DNA from: Athripsodes cinereus
Lineage: Eukaryota > Arthropoda > Insecta > Trichoptera > Leptoceridae
NCBI GenBank assembly: GCA_947579605.1
Contig: OX388309.1
Location: 21,767,071 to 21,831,070 of the forward strand
Direction: 5' to 3'
Length of the DNA: 64,000 nucleotides
Shown: positions 35,871-48,629 of the stretch, piece after piece
How the letters are laid out: each line of letters opens with the position of its first letter
Position numbering within the stretch: the first letter of the stretch is position 1
The notes under the pieces: generated by a model
Told to the model about the DNA's origin: nothing
The model's input: only the letters and a program-made list of their open reading frames with translations
Databases searched by the model: none
Program-made: the position numbers and the translations under genes

Positions 35871-35999
35871 AGAAAAATCTTAATAATTAATGAATACATG
35901 ATAGTAAAAGAGCTTATCTCGTATCATAAATTTATTTGTTAAATCTCTATATTTATCGTTGTTGTTTTTACAATTAACCATTGTATGAGGTTACATAAT

Positions 36000-36302
36000 G
36001 TAAATTTAGCACATGAAACTACCATATAAGGCTTAGAAAAGACAACGTCACCTCATTTGGTAGTGCCCCGGACGGGACTTGAACACGCACTCCCATCTTG
36101 TCGCGAGATGTGCTTTGTCCAATTAAGCTACCGGGCGTATATCGGAGCCTCTGGTATGTCGCCCGGTAGCTTAATAAAATTGGACAAAGCACATCTCGCG
36201 ACAAGATGGGAGTGCGGGTTCAAGTCCCGTCCGGGGCACTACCAAATGAGGTGACGTTGTCTTTTCTAAGCCATATATGGTAGTTTCATGTGTTAAATTT
36301 AC
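36000..36302. mobile_element. Near-perfect palindrome with tRNA-like arms (foldback element)
   Basis: Left arm 36000-36137 and right arm 36160-36302 are reverse complements with few mismatches, around a 22-nt spacer. Each arm holds a tRNA-like segment: on the + strand, GCCCGGTAGCTTAAT (A-box-like), GCGGGTTCAAGTCCCGTCC (strong B-box and T-arm) and GGGGCA, over 36161-36238. The left arm holds the inverted copy (36057-36136). Such a structure can arise when a SINE or tRNA pseudogene is copied into an inverted dimer, or it can be a MITE that captured a tRNA gene. No clear target duplication was seen. Confidence 0.85.
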
Positions 36303-37430
36303 AAAATCTCTATAATATTATTTATTTAAAAATCGCATCATTGCATAAAACTTCTCCGTAGATAGGTATATTTATATTTTAAGTAAATACATTTACCTTT
36401 TTTCATTTACATGTTTTATTTCATCATCCAACACTACCATGACAGAAATTGAATAAAATCATCAAAGTTATAATAAAAAAAAAATCACCCATGGATAAAA
36501 ATAAGGTATGACCAAAATCAAAACATAAAAGTATTAAAGATTATTAATAAAACAGTGTTTTAATTTTATGAATAATCTTTTATAATGCATTTACACAAAG
36601 TTACACTAGAGAATATACAATATTTATAAAAGTATTCTTAGGTTTTAATGAGATATAATCATTTAATTGGCACCTTTTTAACTCAATATTTACGTGCAAC
36701 ATAATTATTATCGCACGGAGTTACAATACTTCATCACTCTCCTTAACATTTTTATGTAATTATATATTGATAAATTGCCAATCGCGTATTGCCTTTTATT
36801 GGAATCTAATCACTTTTAATACCTAATGATTGATCGGTGTCTTCTTCATTCATTATCTTACTTGAAACATTATTTAAAAACAACACCATCTTAAAAAATG
36901 TTTAGAAAGTAATTTTCTACAATAATTATTTACTATAAGCCTATACTAAGTAACTATCTAAGAATTATTACTTATGTACAGCCGATGACCGCTTATACAT
37001 AATAATATATTGATGTGTATGGAGATAATAATGAATAATAATTTAAATTTTCATACGTACTGTCTCTGCCTTGAATTTGTCATGGATTTCACATTCAAAT
37101 GAAGCAAACAGCTAAGCAATTTAGAAAGTCTAATAAACAAAATAATAAAAATCCGCAAAAAAAAAATATTAATTAAAATTTTCGGTCATAATTATTGTCT
37201 AGTCAATTAAAAGAAATTTACTTACCCATACGTAAGTATTTGATAATCTCTAGCAAAGAATGTTTACTTTTTATTTACATTATTTACAAGTATAAAAATT
37301 ATCTATTATAATTATTTAATATATTTACTGTCTGTACTTCATCAATACAATATTATCAGCATCACTAAAAAAAATTGCCATTCATTTCACTTGGTTTACT
37401 TTTTTCACATTTTTTTTTAACATTTTTGTT

Positions 37431-37493
37431 TGTTATAAACCCAAACCTTATACACCTTTCACAGTAAGCTACTAAAAGCTTGTGTCGTGAAAG
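37431..37493 (-). repeat. SINE A, 3' fragment
   Basis: Antisense 3' end (TTATAAACCCAAAC... to TTGTGTCGTGAAAGG). The tRNA head is missing. Confidence 0.75.
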
Positions 37494-38699
37494 GTTTAGA
37501 TATGCAGACCTAAATCAGTATGCTTTGGTTTTCTATGAAGTAACACATTATTTTTATATCAATTGTTCAATTTATTTAAATTATTGAAGAACATTATTAT
37601 AATCATTTAAAAATAATTCGATAAGTTCGTCAACTTCAATTTTTTTTCCAAATAACGTGAATCATTCAAACAAGGAAATAATTTTTAGATTACCCAATCA
37701 TATTGGTGTGAATATAACCATCAAATATATCGTCTGTGTGAAACTGTTTTACGAGTAATTATAAACCAAAATAATTGATCTCCGAAATTGAACCAATTTA
37801 ATTTAAGTCAATCTAAATTTTACCAATAACGGTACAATGAATACGTATTATTGAAAATATCAATGAAATAATTTGCTACAAAAAAATATTACACTAATGT
37901 ATACAATTATGCTATAAGTAGATGAATGTAGGTATCTACATATTATTACCCACAATGATAGATAGAGAAACATACTTACCTTTCTTTGTCTTACAATAAT
38001 TATAAACAAAGTAACAAGGTGTTTGTGTATCTTCCCATACATTATACTATTTAGATAGTACATATTATTATGTACTAAAATATGTAAGTACAACACCTTG
38101 CGCAAGGCATTTTAAGGTGCCTCGTCTTGAATACAACAGTGAAGATACTAATACATAGATTTGTGTGTCCCAAATAAGTAAACTTAACGTACTTACTATG
38201 CCTACGATGCCCTATGTAGAACCTAACAGCACATAAAAATGTTTTTTACTGCAATGAACGTGATCAAGAGGTTGTGTATCAGGTCAGATGTCATTGTAAA
38301 ATTTCTTAATACGACAGTTTGATGGGTCACGGAATGATACGAGTAGGTAGGTAACATTATGTTTTATAATTATCTAATACGAAATGCACAATTGCTTATT
38401 ACTACTTATTTATTTTATCATCGCTCGGTAATAAAATCTAATTGAATGTAATTATCTATCAATATAAAGCATAATATTTATACTTTTTTTTCTCTTATTA
38501 TGACAGACAAAGCGCGTGCCGAATCAATAGTTCATAAATTAATAAGTATGAAACTCACGTTAAAAATAATCTAGAATTTTTTTCTATATACTACTCTTAT
38601 AAAGAGCTCTTCGTACTGTTCAAACTTTATCTACTCATAGTTGATCAGTGATCTGTTAGTATTAAGTTTCTTGGTAGTATTAAGTTTCTTGTTCATTAT

Positions 38700-38870
38700 T
38701 TGCGTGGCTGACGACCACCTATCCTTCCATTTTTTGGATGCTTCTTTCCTGATAGTTGTCGACCTAATGATCGATCTATTCTATCTTATAATGTGATTCA
38801 CATGTTCTCTCAAAAGCTGTCTTCTCCTTCTACTCCAGCGAGCAATACGTTCCATTTCATATTGCACAAA
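38700..38870 (-). repeat. Possible antisense LINE C-terminal fragment
   Basis: The minus strand reads ERIARWSRRRRQLLREHVNH followed, after one stop, by IRSTTIRKEASKKWKDRWSS. The basic RW..RR..LL.EHV pattern looks like the end of a LINE protein. It is G+C richer than its surroundings. Family not recognised. Confidence 0.3.
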
Positions 38871-40975
38871 AGAAAGTATTTTTCATGCCCTACAGTATTT
38901 CATTATGTACTGACCTTTTTCTTTTGATTTTTTACTACCAAATATGTAACTAACAGTTATCTTATAGGTATTATATAATATTTGACAGTAATTTTTATAC
39001 GTCAGTTTCATACGTTCTAATTGCAAAATAATTGGTTTATCATAATTATTGTTATGTCCAATTGTGTAATATTTTTACTCTTTCAATGTAAACAAGAAAA
39101 ATGTTCCAAATTTAAAAGAAACATATGTATATAGCCTTTAAAAATGGAAAAAGAAAACTTACATAGAAATAGACGACAGACATAAAAAAATAAAATGAAA
39201 ACATTATGTTTAAATATTCATAAAATTTATCATGTAGTGATTTAAAAACCATCGACAATTCATAAATAATATAGACAACTATAAAATTATCTTAAATCCA
39301 GGAAAACTTTTTTCTTAACCCATTTTGTTTGAAATGTAGTATGTATTCGATTAAAATTATTCACAACATGTCTTTATATTTCTATTTTCACACAGCGCCT
39401 ACCAAATAACTACGCCACCAATTGGTGAACATAATGCCACCCATATTACCTACATATTATGAAAATCTATTTTCAGTACCTTTTGGACAACCCTATTTTG
39501 TGACTGCACCATAATTGTTTACATTTAGGACGACATGAAAATGCTCCAAAATTTTTCAACGCAGACTTATCAATAAATAATTATTGGCTAACACGGACCG
39601 ATCTGCAATATTGATTAACTACGCAATAGTGCAGGCAATACAAATAATGAAAACTCCATTTTGATAGAGTGCATTATGTTAAATGTCACTGTGTTCTCAT
39701 AACATTGCATTGGACAAAACCCGCTATCACCTTTCACACTGATTCATTGAGTAACGTAAGATAATTGATAACACTTAAACCTCAATCGATTTAATAAGAT
39801 AAATACACAACTTAATATTATTACTAGATGTACCTTTGTAGGCGTAGGGAAATCGGTAAGAATAGATATCAAATTATGTTTATTTAAAAATAAATGTTTT
39901 CATATGATATATTTATAAATCGACACATGGGCATTTTTTTAAGTACCTACCTTGTTCATTTTGTTATTGTGAATCAAATTAATTGAAGCTATTTTTTTAA
40001 TATTACAAAAAAAACACTTAAATTGTGAATGCATGAAAATAGATTTTTTTTAATCAACCTTAATTCTTTGAGCTGAGGAATAGGTTTTTATAATAATGTC
40101 AATCGATTTTGAAGATAAAAATTACGTAAAATAAATTTCCTCGAGAATATGTCGCAATCAAAATAAATGAAATAAGTTTATGATGTCTTACAAAATTACA
40201 TTGCTTGATTTTCTCTATTCACCCGTAAAGGGACATGACATTTTAATTTATACCTTTATATCTTAACAATGTATTGTGTGAAATGTGTAAGATTCGACAT
40301 ACCAGTTAACTTTTCACAATTAATACCTATACATGATTTTACGAGCGAAACCTACATATTACTATTCTATCAGTTTATGACCATCAAAATCTTTATTAAT
40401 TATTACTTGAAGCTTTATTGTATTTTAGCATAAATATTTTAGCCAATTCGTATGTTTGTAATTTTACGTTTCTACATCCTCTGCTGTGAGCTGTATTAGT
40501 CGATTTATAAAATAATACACCAATGCTTGCTGTACGAACTCTCAACTATTGAACATGTTTTGAAATAATCAAAATTGTTTTTATCTTATAGCATGGACAA
40601 AGAAATCGCAAGTTTGTGGCACTCATTTAAAATTTGATCTTAAAATGGATTTATTAATCTCCACATTTAGTCAGGTTTTTGTTAAATAAATCTTTTATTA
40701 TTCGAAAAAAGTTTATAATATTTTATTTTAAATGAAAAAAACAATGAAATATATTTTGTCTTTAGTAATAATCGGGAAAAAAATATCAAAATTGCTATAT
40801 TCAAAAAAAATTACCTAGGTTATTTGATAAGGTCCATAAATTTATATCAAATCGAAGTAAATAGAACATTATTAATTTGCACTAATGTCTTGAACTTTTG
40901 ATAAAAAAAAAATCGTCAATTCACAGGATGATTAAATGCAGATTCTAAAACAACCCATTTGTTGTTCATTCATTC

Positions 40976-41030
40976 TATTACGACATTTCTCACAAGTCGA
41001 GAAGCCAGCGGACTAGCAACATACTGAACT
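40976..41030 (-). repeat. Family C 3' fragment, diverged
   Basis: TTACGACATTTCTCACAAGT and GAAGCCAGCGGACTAGC. Confidence 0.5.
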
Positions 41031-41426
41031 GAATACTTTAAGTGATTTCTTTATTTGACAACTTGATAGAAATTTCTGATTTAAATGTGTAATTGTTACT
41101 ATACCGCCAACTCATGACCCAAAATCGTTGTGATGAAATTGTTTTATAGGATAGGCGCTAATAAAATGCATAATGCTAATGATCCATTAAATATTTATGT
41201 TAAATCATAAAATTATTACATAATGCATTCATTACTTATATATTTTTATCTACTCATCATTAAATATGATTTATTTTAGTTACGGCTATAAAATTTTAAT
41301 AATTTGACACAATAATGCGACGTTCATAAAATTCACCTACAAACATTCTTAGTCAACTATGCCTCGAATTTATCACTAGTTAATACAATGTAATCTTACT
41401 TATATGTATTACCATTGTCTATACGA

Positions 41427-41585
41427 TCACGGAATACTCCACGGGTGGAGTACCCGGCAGACTAATTGAAAGTTTTAAACATGGAGTCTCCATGTCTATA
41501 AAAAGTTCAAGCTAGGTGGCATGCCTCATCGCTGAATTGTAGTTGATAATTGTCTCATACATACGTGAGGTGTTATTATTAGATC
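41427..41585 (-). repeat. Family C, diverged
   Basis: Antisense: GATCACGGAATACTCCACGG, TACCCGGCAGACTAATTG and GGCATGCCTCATCGCTGAAT. Confidence 0.65.
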
Positions 41586-42788
41586 TACGTATTAAATAGG
41601 CTAACATAAAATTACGAAGTAATTTCAATACAAACGAATCTATATTAATTTTATTTTTACAATACTTTGTTGATGCAGTTTTATGCATAAATTATAGAAT
41701 TATTTCTACAACAAAAATACTTTAATACTAAATATGAATGTACGTTTCAATGCAATATTTTATATCATTTTCTAATATAGAAGAACTTTTTTATTGTATT
41801 TTTTGACACATGTTATAATAATTCAATAGAAATAAAATATCAGAAAACCTACATACACCGATATATTTTTTTTCATTTTCAAAATCTTTTTCGTACTATC
41901 GTATTTAATCCCTTTATATTTCATTATGAACAACAAACAATTGTTTATTTATTTTCATCTGTACTAGATTTAGATACAGAAACAAACAAACAATATTCAA
42001 TGAGTTAATTTATATAAATAAATTCAACTTCGATTCTAAAGAGATTATTTTTTCATACGACAAAACAGGTAGACAAAGGACTATTAAATTATTCTCAAAG
42101 CATCTAAAACATTTTAGTTGTCTGCGAATTCGCACTGATAAAGATACCTGATGAAACAATAAAATTAAAAATAAACAATGATTATTAATGTTTAACAATA
42201 TTGTTTTAGATATTTCTCGTGTTTCGCTACACACATTTTTTTAAATGATAATTTTGGTAAAATGTCAAGGTTAGAGAGTATTATTTTTTACTCGTTTAGA
42301 AGCGGTAAGCTCCTCTGTTATTTAATTGGCAAATGTAAGTATTAAAATATGGTCTTTTTTATATCATACAATGAACTATTAGGTACAATGTTTAGCATCT
42401 ACGTGTATAATATTTCGTTTTTTGTATAAACAACGTGATAATTATAAAGAATATTGATCTATGAGTTTAAAAGGTTAAACTGCCGCGAAGACCCATACAC
42501 CCATTCAGTTTTTTTTTAAGGTTAAAAATAAAATAACTAAGCAAATTTGACCAATAAAGTATTTACACCTACCACAAAAAATCTCTAAGTTTTAAAGACA
42601 GAAGTCAAAGTTTTTCAACAAATAGACGAAAATATACAAAACAACACAATTAAGTACTAAATAAGTATTTAGGTTTTTAATAGCCTTGTGAACGTGTCTC
42701 AAACTTCTAATCGAGACATCCTGAGATCGAATCCCGCTGTAGACCTGCTCCGTCTTTTAAGCATATTTTTTAAACTAGCGCAGTTCAT

Positions 42789-42934
42789 AGCGATGAGGTT
42801 TGCCACCCATCCTGAATGTCTTGATTTTATATTGGCACGAAGAGGAAAGTTTGCATGTTTCTTACATGCAGCTGATCTGCTGGCTACCCCACTTGTGGGA
42901 TATGCCGTGATGGTATAGTAGTAGTAGTAGTAGT
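42789..42934 (+). repeat. Family C, 5'-truncated copy with (TAG)n tail
   Basis: Begins AGCGATGAGGTTTGCCACCC and ends GTGATGGTATAG plus (TAG)n. Exact 7-bp duplication AGTTCAT at 42782-42788 and 42935-42941. Close to consensus, so relatively young. Confidence 0.88.
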
Positions 42935-43870
42935 AGTTCATTTCCATTTTGTATTTATACTATACTTGATAAATATACCTAACGTATCTTAATGAAATGA
43001 AAATAAAAATAGGTACCTACAAGCCAAAATACCTGAAATAATTTTTGAGAGAATTTACTTTTTTCTGATTCTCTTAATAATACGTATATCCTCCTAGAGA
43101 CACGTGAGGGAAACAAATCATCTCAAATGAAAATGGTTTTATGTCATTTGAATTTTCTATGACATTTGAAAAATGTTTATATGGTGATGAGAGAAGAGGA
43201 AGCCTAATATTGGTCATTGTGAAACTTGTGGAAAACATTCTTTTTATGACAAACCATTTTCAAAAGTTGACTAAATAACGGTGTTGCTTTTCTTCATAGG
43301 TACATGCCAGAAACCTTGAACTGAAATTAAAATCACACAGAATACAGGTAAAGTTATTGAATTACCTACATAATATGTTCAGTTGCAAATAAAATAACCA
43401 AAACTATGTAAGTAAAGATAAAAATGTGTAGGCACTACACGTTTTTTTGTAAGTAGCATAACTAATTTAGTGTAGATTACAAAATTAGTAGGTAGGTCTC
43501 TATTGTCTTGCCGGTAAATTTAAATTCATTAAACCTGAAATAGACAAAAATTTGAATACTAATGGTCAGCAATACGTGATAAAACAAAGGCACGATATTA
43601 AAACAAACATAATTACTATATAAAATCCGTTTCTTAGTCATAATTAAAAAAAAAATACATTCTAAAAATCATAGAGGTCATATTCTGGATCTGGCCGTAA
43701 TAAAATATGCTAAAAACAACGAAAAACCACCGACCAAATGTCACTATTAAAATCTACATAAATATTTTAGTCTGTTCGTGTGGAGATGTATTTATGTACA
43801 TGCTTGTAGAATAACACACTATTTACTATACCTCATAATTTAGGAATATTATGTTTTGGGCAAAAAACAT

Positions 43871-44116
43871 GGCTTATACTACTACCACACGATCACGGCA
43901 TATCCCAAAAGTGAGGTAGCCAGCGCGCTTATTACATTAAATAAACAAGCATGTTGATCTTCCCATCACAATAAAAAATAAGACGTTCAGGAAAGGTGGC
44001 ATGTCTCATCTTTGAACTGTAGATGTAAGCTGTCTTATACGTGAGATTTTACGAACACCTGCCTTTTACCGGACACTCGAAAACTTACAGAAAAGAGTGG
44101 ACGACTAATTCTTAAT
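43871..44116 (-). repeat. Family C, near-full copy
   Basis: Antisense: a short tail containing TACTACTACC, then GATCACGGCATATCCC, ending ACTTACAGAAAAGAGTGG. Candidate 9-bp duplication AAAAAACAT at 43862-43870 and 44117-44125. Confidence 0.82.
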
Positions 44117-44125
44117 AAAAAACAT

Positions 44126-47100
44126 TAAAATTGACAATAAAACACTAAAATACCTGGACACTGTAAAAAAATAATTATTAATATTTAACATAAGATCATC
44201 AATATTAATCCCATTTTTACTACATTATTAACATTTATTTGTCATTTATCTGAAAATTTTAGCATATCAATTTAATATTGTTTTTCCGAATAAAGCGGAG
44301 TTAACAACTAGTAAAATAATAATATGAACTCATCGTTGTAAGTATAATTTGTACTTAATATTATTATTTTTCATATTATACAAAACATCTTGACTCAAGA
44401 AACTTGACCTTGAGTATGGTCTTAGAAGAAGCCACTGCTGCTCAGTGTTCAATACTACTGTTAGAAAATTATTATCGTTGGTGGTATTGACTTACATTGT
44501 TGCAGTGAATCTTCATAATTCTGGCACAACTTGAATAAACTTTGGCCAAAATACATTACCATAAACAAAACAATATAATATGGTACACTGCAGCGACAAA
44601 GAATTTCAGAAAAATCTTAGGAAGAGCTGACTCAGTCTCGCTTTAAATGGAAGTGGCTGGTTTCTGTACTGGAAAATTGTATCATCCCTCAAAGCATGAG
44701 TTTTTCTACATTTTTTTTATTGATTTTAATCTTTTTGCACATCAACTTCATCATATTGTGAAAAAAAATTTATAACTTTAAATGGAGAAAAAATATTGAT
44801 TAAAAAATTTAAATTTTCTCATAATATAAACAATTTTAACGTATTTATTTAAAACCATCATCATAAATAAGCGACCTCCGAATAGTCATCATAGAGTAAT
44901 CTTAGAGCTATAGATCTGGGTTCAGTTTATTAATATAGGTACTCAATATCCCTGTGGCTTCACCTCATTTATCTCCTCTATATCTTTATATTCAAAATTA
45001 AACTGAGAAGTAGTATGGTATATTTGCAACTGAACAAATTAATTCGTAATTCTTTTCACGAATAAATATTTAGTAAAATAAGAAAACTTCATGAATTTGT
45101 TATAAAGCACACATTATTTAAAAAACTGAGCAGTACAATTTTGCAGTTTAAAGCACAAGTATATCAATAAAAAATCAACAACTGTTAAATAAAATATTGC
45201 AAATAACAAATTGACCGACTTCGCGTCATTCACGGTAACATGTTTTTCTTTAGGTCAGACCGCTCATTTATTTTACAATGAACGGTGATGTGAACTCCGG
45301 TCACTTTCAATTTCATTTTACACGTCAGGTATTATTATTCCATAGATGGGTTAGAACTATGAACTATAAGTATATATGTGTACCTTATAACATAATTAAA
45401 TTGTTTATTACTATCTGTTGTTGCTAGGCCACCTTTAAATATGAAGATAGCATGTTTATACCTAAAAGCCACAGCCTATGTTTGGCATTGAATAATCAAG
45501 ATTCTTTTGAAGTGTGATGCCATATAAATAAGTACCTTAACATTAGTGAATGGATTCAATGGGCATAATATCCAAATATTAAGGTAAAATACACAAAAAA
45601 TAAAAGTGATAGGAAAACCTGTTTGATTTCATTTGGGACGTTCTTTTTTGGTATTAGGTACCTATTCTATTTTAGAATATCCATACGAAGTACCTACCAT
45701 AAATACTCGTATAAATTTTCTATAGATACTCACCCGATACATTCACCTGTCTTATCAAGACGTTTTCCACTAATATAACGATACAGTCGGTCGGGTATAT
45801 CGTACAAATTTGAACATTGAATGACATCTCTATCATAAAAATAATGTGAAATAACTAGACTTATTCTTTTACTAAATAAGTACAAAATGTAAGCGAATAA
45901 TAAATTAATCCCCTTTTATCAAATAGTAATAACGCCTTTTTAATCCTTTCATAGAAAATAGTCTCTGTTTGATCTCTGGCACATTACTACCTCAATTTCG
46001 CTGTTGTGGTTCGTCAGTTTATTTATGTGACCATCATCGAGCTTATGATTCAAATACCTTTTCGATCATCGAAATTTGGAACACTTGTATTATCACTACT
46101 TTCCCTAATACAATCGACTGCATTAATAAGTTTAGTTTCATCTCTCAATAAAACTGTCAGTATTCTAATTTTCATAACTTATTCATAACAATAGCTGAGA
46201 TAGGTGTATCTTGAATTAAACTTTAAGCAAATGATATTTATATATGGGCGTCATCAAAAGTCGAGAAACAATGACACATGTATACTAACAAAACATTATT
46301 TATAAGCACTCATATTTTAGGGGCGTTGTAGACCTCAATCAGTTAAAGGTTTCATGTTTAAATACCACCTCCGTGAGAATGCAATCACAAGGGTAAGTTT
46401 TCTGTGTGCTTAAGAACGTTTAATTTTTCTTTGTCTTATCTAGGAGGAGAATATCCTACATAATATTGTGATGTAAATAAAGTTGAAAAAATTAGTAACT
46501 ATAGCAATCAAATAAGGAGTTTCGTTATTGGTAAATACGACTATGTTATTTGTGAACGAAGCTACACAAGAAAAATCTCGTATTAATAATGATCGTGTAT
46601 TCTAAACGATAATGTTATGAATATTGGAGGTAAACGTTTATTTATATAAAAGTAGATAATATAATATACAAGTTTTATTAATAGTGTATGCCAACATATG
46701 TGTAATATTAGTTGGGGTACCTTATATCCTTATATTATTTGAGTACGCTCGTATGCATGTATATTTATTTACATAAATATCCATCATACAAGAGAGCTAG
46801 CACGAAAAACAATGCACTATGTAGAAACTTACATTATTCCTTATAAAAGAAGATATTCTTCATCAAACTCACTGGAATATATATAAAAATGGAATAAAAA
46901 TAATACTCTCTATATAAAAGGGTCATTGTGTGGACATTTTTTTAAAAAAATCTTACTATCATTGAAAAATATGTTTTTTTTTTAGACTTTAGCATCCTAC
47001 TTTCAGCATGAAAAGCAAACTGTACAATATTGTCATTTTAATTATCCTCAAAATGGTAAGAAGGAAAACAAAATTGTAGCACTTAATCACGCTACATTTA

Positions 47101-47671
47101 TCCCCTTCGTATCCCATCCTTAATGGGCTAGGCAGAAAGATCACACCAATTAGATCCTTCGTTAACCATTAAATTACATTTTTTTTTCACATAATCATAC
47201 AATTTTTCACGCATGTACGTCGATTTTTCTTAATCAAGCGTAACCACAAAGTTTATACGTGATTTGTTCTAATAACAAAAAGGCTGAGTGTAAAACTAGT
47301 AATGAGTAATACACATAATATCGTATTGATAAGGTCAACTGTCAAGGTCTTCTGGTCAACTTACATAATACATACATATTGTATTGTATTGAAGGAGGCT
47401 TAGGTAAAGGATGGGCACCTGATGCTGACGTGCATCGTTGCGGCCTTCCAGGTAATCATTGACTTGTCACTTATATTAGAATCATATTATGCAATACACC
47501 AACAACATTATGAAAATAAGATGTATTCATACAAGCAGTAACAAAACATTGAAATTTACAGTATAAAATTAACAGGTAGACGGATGTTCTGCTACGGATC
47601 ATGTTTTGAGAATGTAGAATAATTGTTTACCAATATGAGCAATGTTCTTTCATCCACAAGGCTATCGAAGA
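44126..47671. other. AT-rich intron sequence, mostly unassigned
   Basis: No shared repeat or coding region recognised. A GC-richer stretch at 47393-47450 (GATGCTGACGTGCATCGTTG) stands out, but its open frame is too short to interpret. Confidence 0.45.
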
Positions 47672-47725
47672 TTTTTCACAATACATCGGTCCTACGAACA
47701 CATTTGAACGTTCGGAATGTGGTGA
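47672..47725. repeat. Short diverged fragment of the same LINE remnant
   Basis: Contains TTTTTCACAATACATCGGTC, matching the reverse complement of the end of the 3630 and 7545 copies. Short and diverged, directly upstream of a SINE A copy. Confidence 0.35.
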
Positions 47726-47784
47726 AAAAATGAACCCAATTAATGTAGTGTATATAGTTGACCTGGATTCATTATTCTTATATA

Positions 47785-47946
47785 GCCCGATAGCCTGGAG
47801 GTCGAGTCTCGGCCTCGTGAACATGGGGTCCATGGTTCGATACCAGGTGCCGGCAAAATCCATTTCACGACACAAGCTTTCAGTAACGTGCTGTGAAAGG
47901 TGTTTAAGGTTGTATTTGGGTTTATAACAAAAACCCAGATATATTG
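47785..47946 (+). repeat. SINE A
   Basis: Full-length copy with TAGCCTGGAGGTCGAGTCTC and GGTTCGATACCAGG; the B-box has one change. It is followed within 170 bp by an inverted 3' fragment of the same SINE. Confidence 0.8.
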
Positions 47947-47964
47947 AATATATTATTATTGGAT

Positions 47965-48040
47965 TTTATAGTCCGTGTTTTATTCAAGAACCTACTTTGT
48001 AAACAAGGGGACAGTTTACAATTCGTGGCGCAGTCGGTAC
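47965..48040 (+). mobile_element. LTR-retrotransposon fragment with tRNA-Ser primer site
   Basis: TGGCGCAGTCGGTA at 48026-48039 is complementary to the 3' end of a eukaryotic tRNA-Ser (…CCGACTGCG plus CCA). It follows an LTR-like end (…GTTTACA to 48020) with a 5-nt spacer. Mag-type Ty3/gypsy elements of moths are known to use tRNA-Ser. No gag or pol follows, so only a short remnant is present. Confidence 0.5.
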
Positions 48041-48091
48041 TAATTGTATACCCTACAATTAGCATAGAAGCGTTTGAAATAAAGAAAGCTG

Positions 48092-48187
48092 TTTTTTTTT
48101 TTTAAAAGATATATCTGGGTTTTTGTTATAAACCCAAATACAACCTTATACACCTTTCACAGTAAGCTACTTAAAGCTTGTGTCGTG
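48092..48187 (-). repeat. SINE A, 3' fragment
   Basis: Antisense 3' end with T-run, AGATATATCTGGGTTTTTG and CACCTTTCACAGTAAGC. Head missing; breaks at the same place as the other fragments. Confidence 0.78.
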
Positions 48188-48383
48188 TTTCTGCTCTTTA
48201 ATAAAAATCATCCGATTAGGATCATTTTGATCAGATGTGTCAATAGAAAATGTAGATAATTAGGTAGGTATATATATGTCAATTTCAGTGGACCACGTGC
48301 TAGATCATCATCATACTGAAGTGAATAAAACCAATACCACTAGTACCTACCACCATGCATTGGTATAAATCAAGAGGTTATAC

Positions 48384-48625
48384 TTGTCTGAAAGAAGGGG
48401 TGTGAGGAAGCGCGGGCGTCCGAGAACTTCGTGGCTTGACCACGTGGATCAAATTCTTAAGGACGACCGTGTGTTGAGTAAGAGAAATCGACGTGTGTGC
48501 ATGAAAAATTATATGAATGTAGAAAAAGCGAAAGAAGTATGTAAGGACAAATCTATATGGCGTTTCGTTCTCTCTGTCTACCCCACTTGGGATGCGGCGT
48601 GAGGGAATAGAATAGTATAGTATAG
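48384..48625 (+). pseudogene. LINE ORF C-terminus and 3' end with TAG-type tail
   Basis: 72 codons open: RGRPRTSWLDHVDQIL, then SKRNRRVCMKNYMNVEKAKEVCKDKSIWRFVLSVYPTWDAA and stop. The GRPR.SW.DHV and DRS.WR..VSAYP-type ending is that of endonuclease/reverse-transcriptase LINEs. After the stop the sequence runs into GAATAGAATAGTATAGTATAG, a TAG-rich tail. The last ~40 bp resemble the 3' end of family C elements (CTACCCCACTTG...GGAT...CGTGA...ATAG). This is the best candidate in the window for the LINE that mobilises family C. Strongly 5'-truncated. Confidence 0.7.
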
Positions 48626-48629
48626 CAGT

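Larger units (their letters stand above)
36310..40975. other. AT-rich intron sequence, mostly unassigned
   Basis: Contains the SINE A fragment at 37431, the doubtful LINE fragment at 38700 and a small tandem duplication of about 18 bp (AGTATTAAGTTTCTTG twice, about 38659-38691). Nothing else is supported. Confidence 0.5.
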
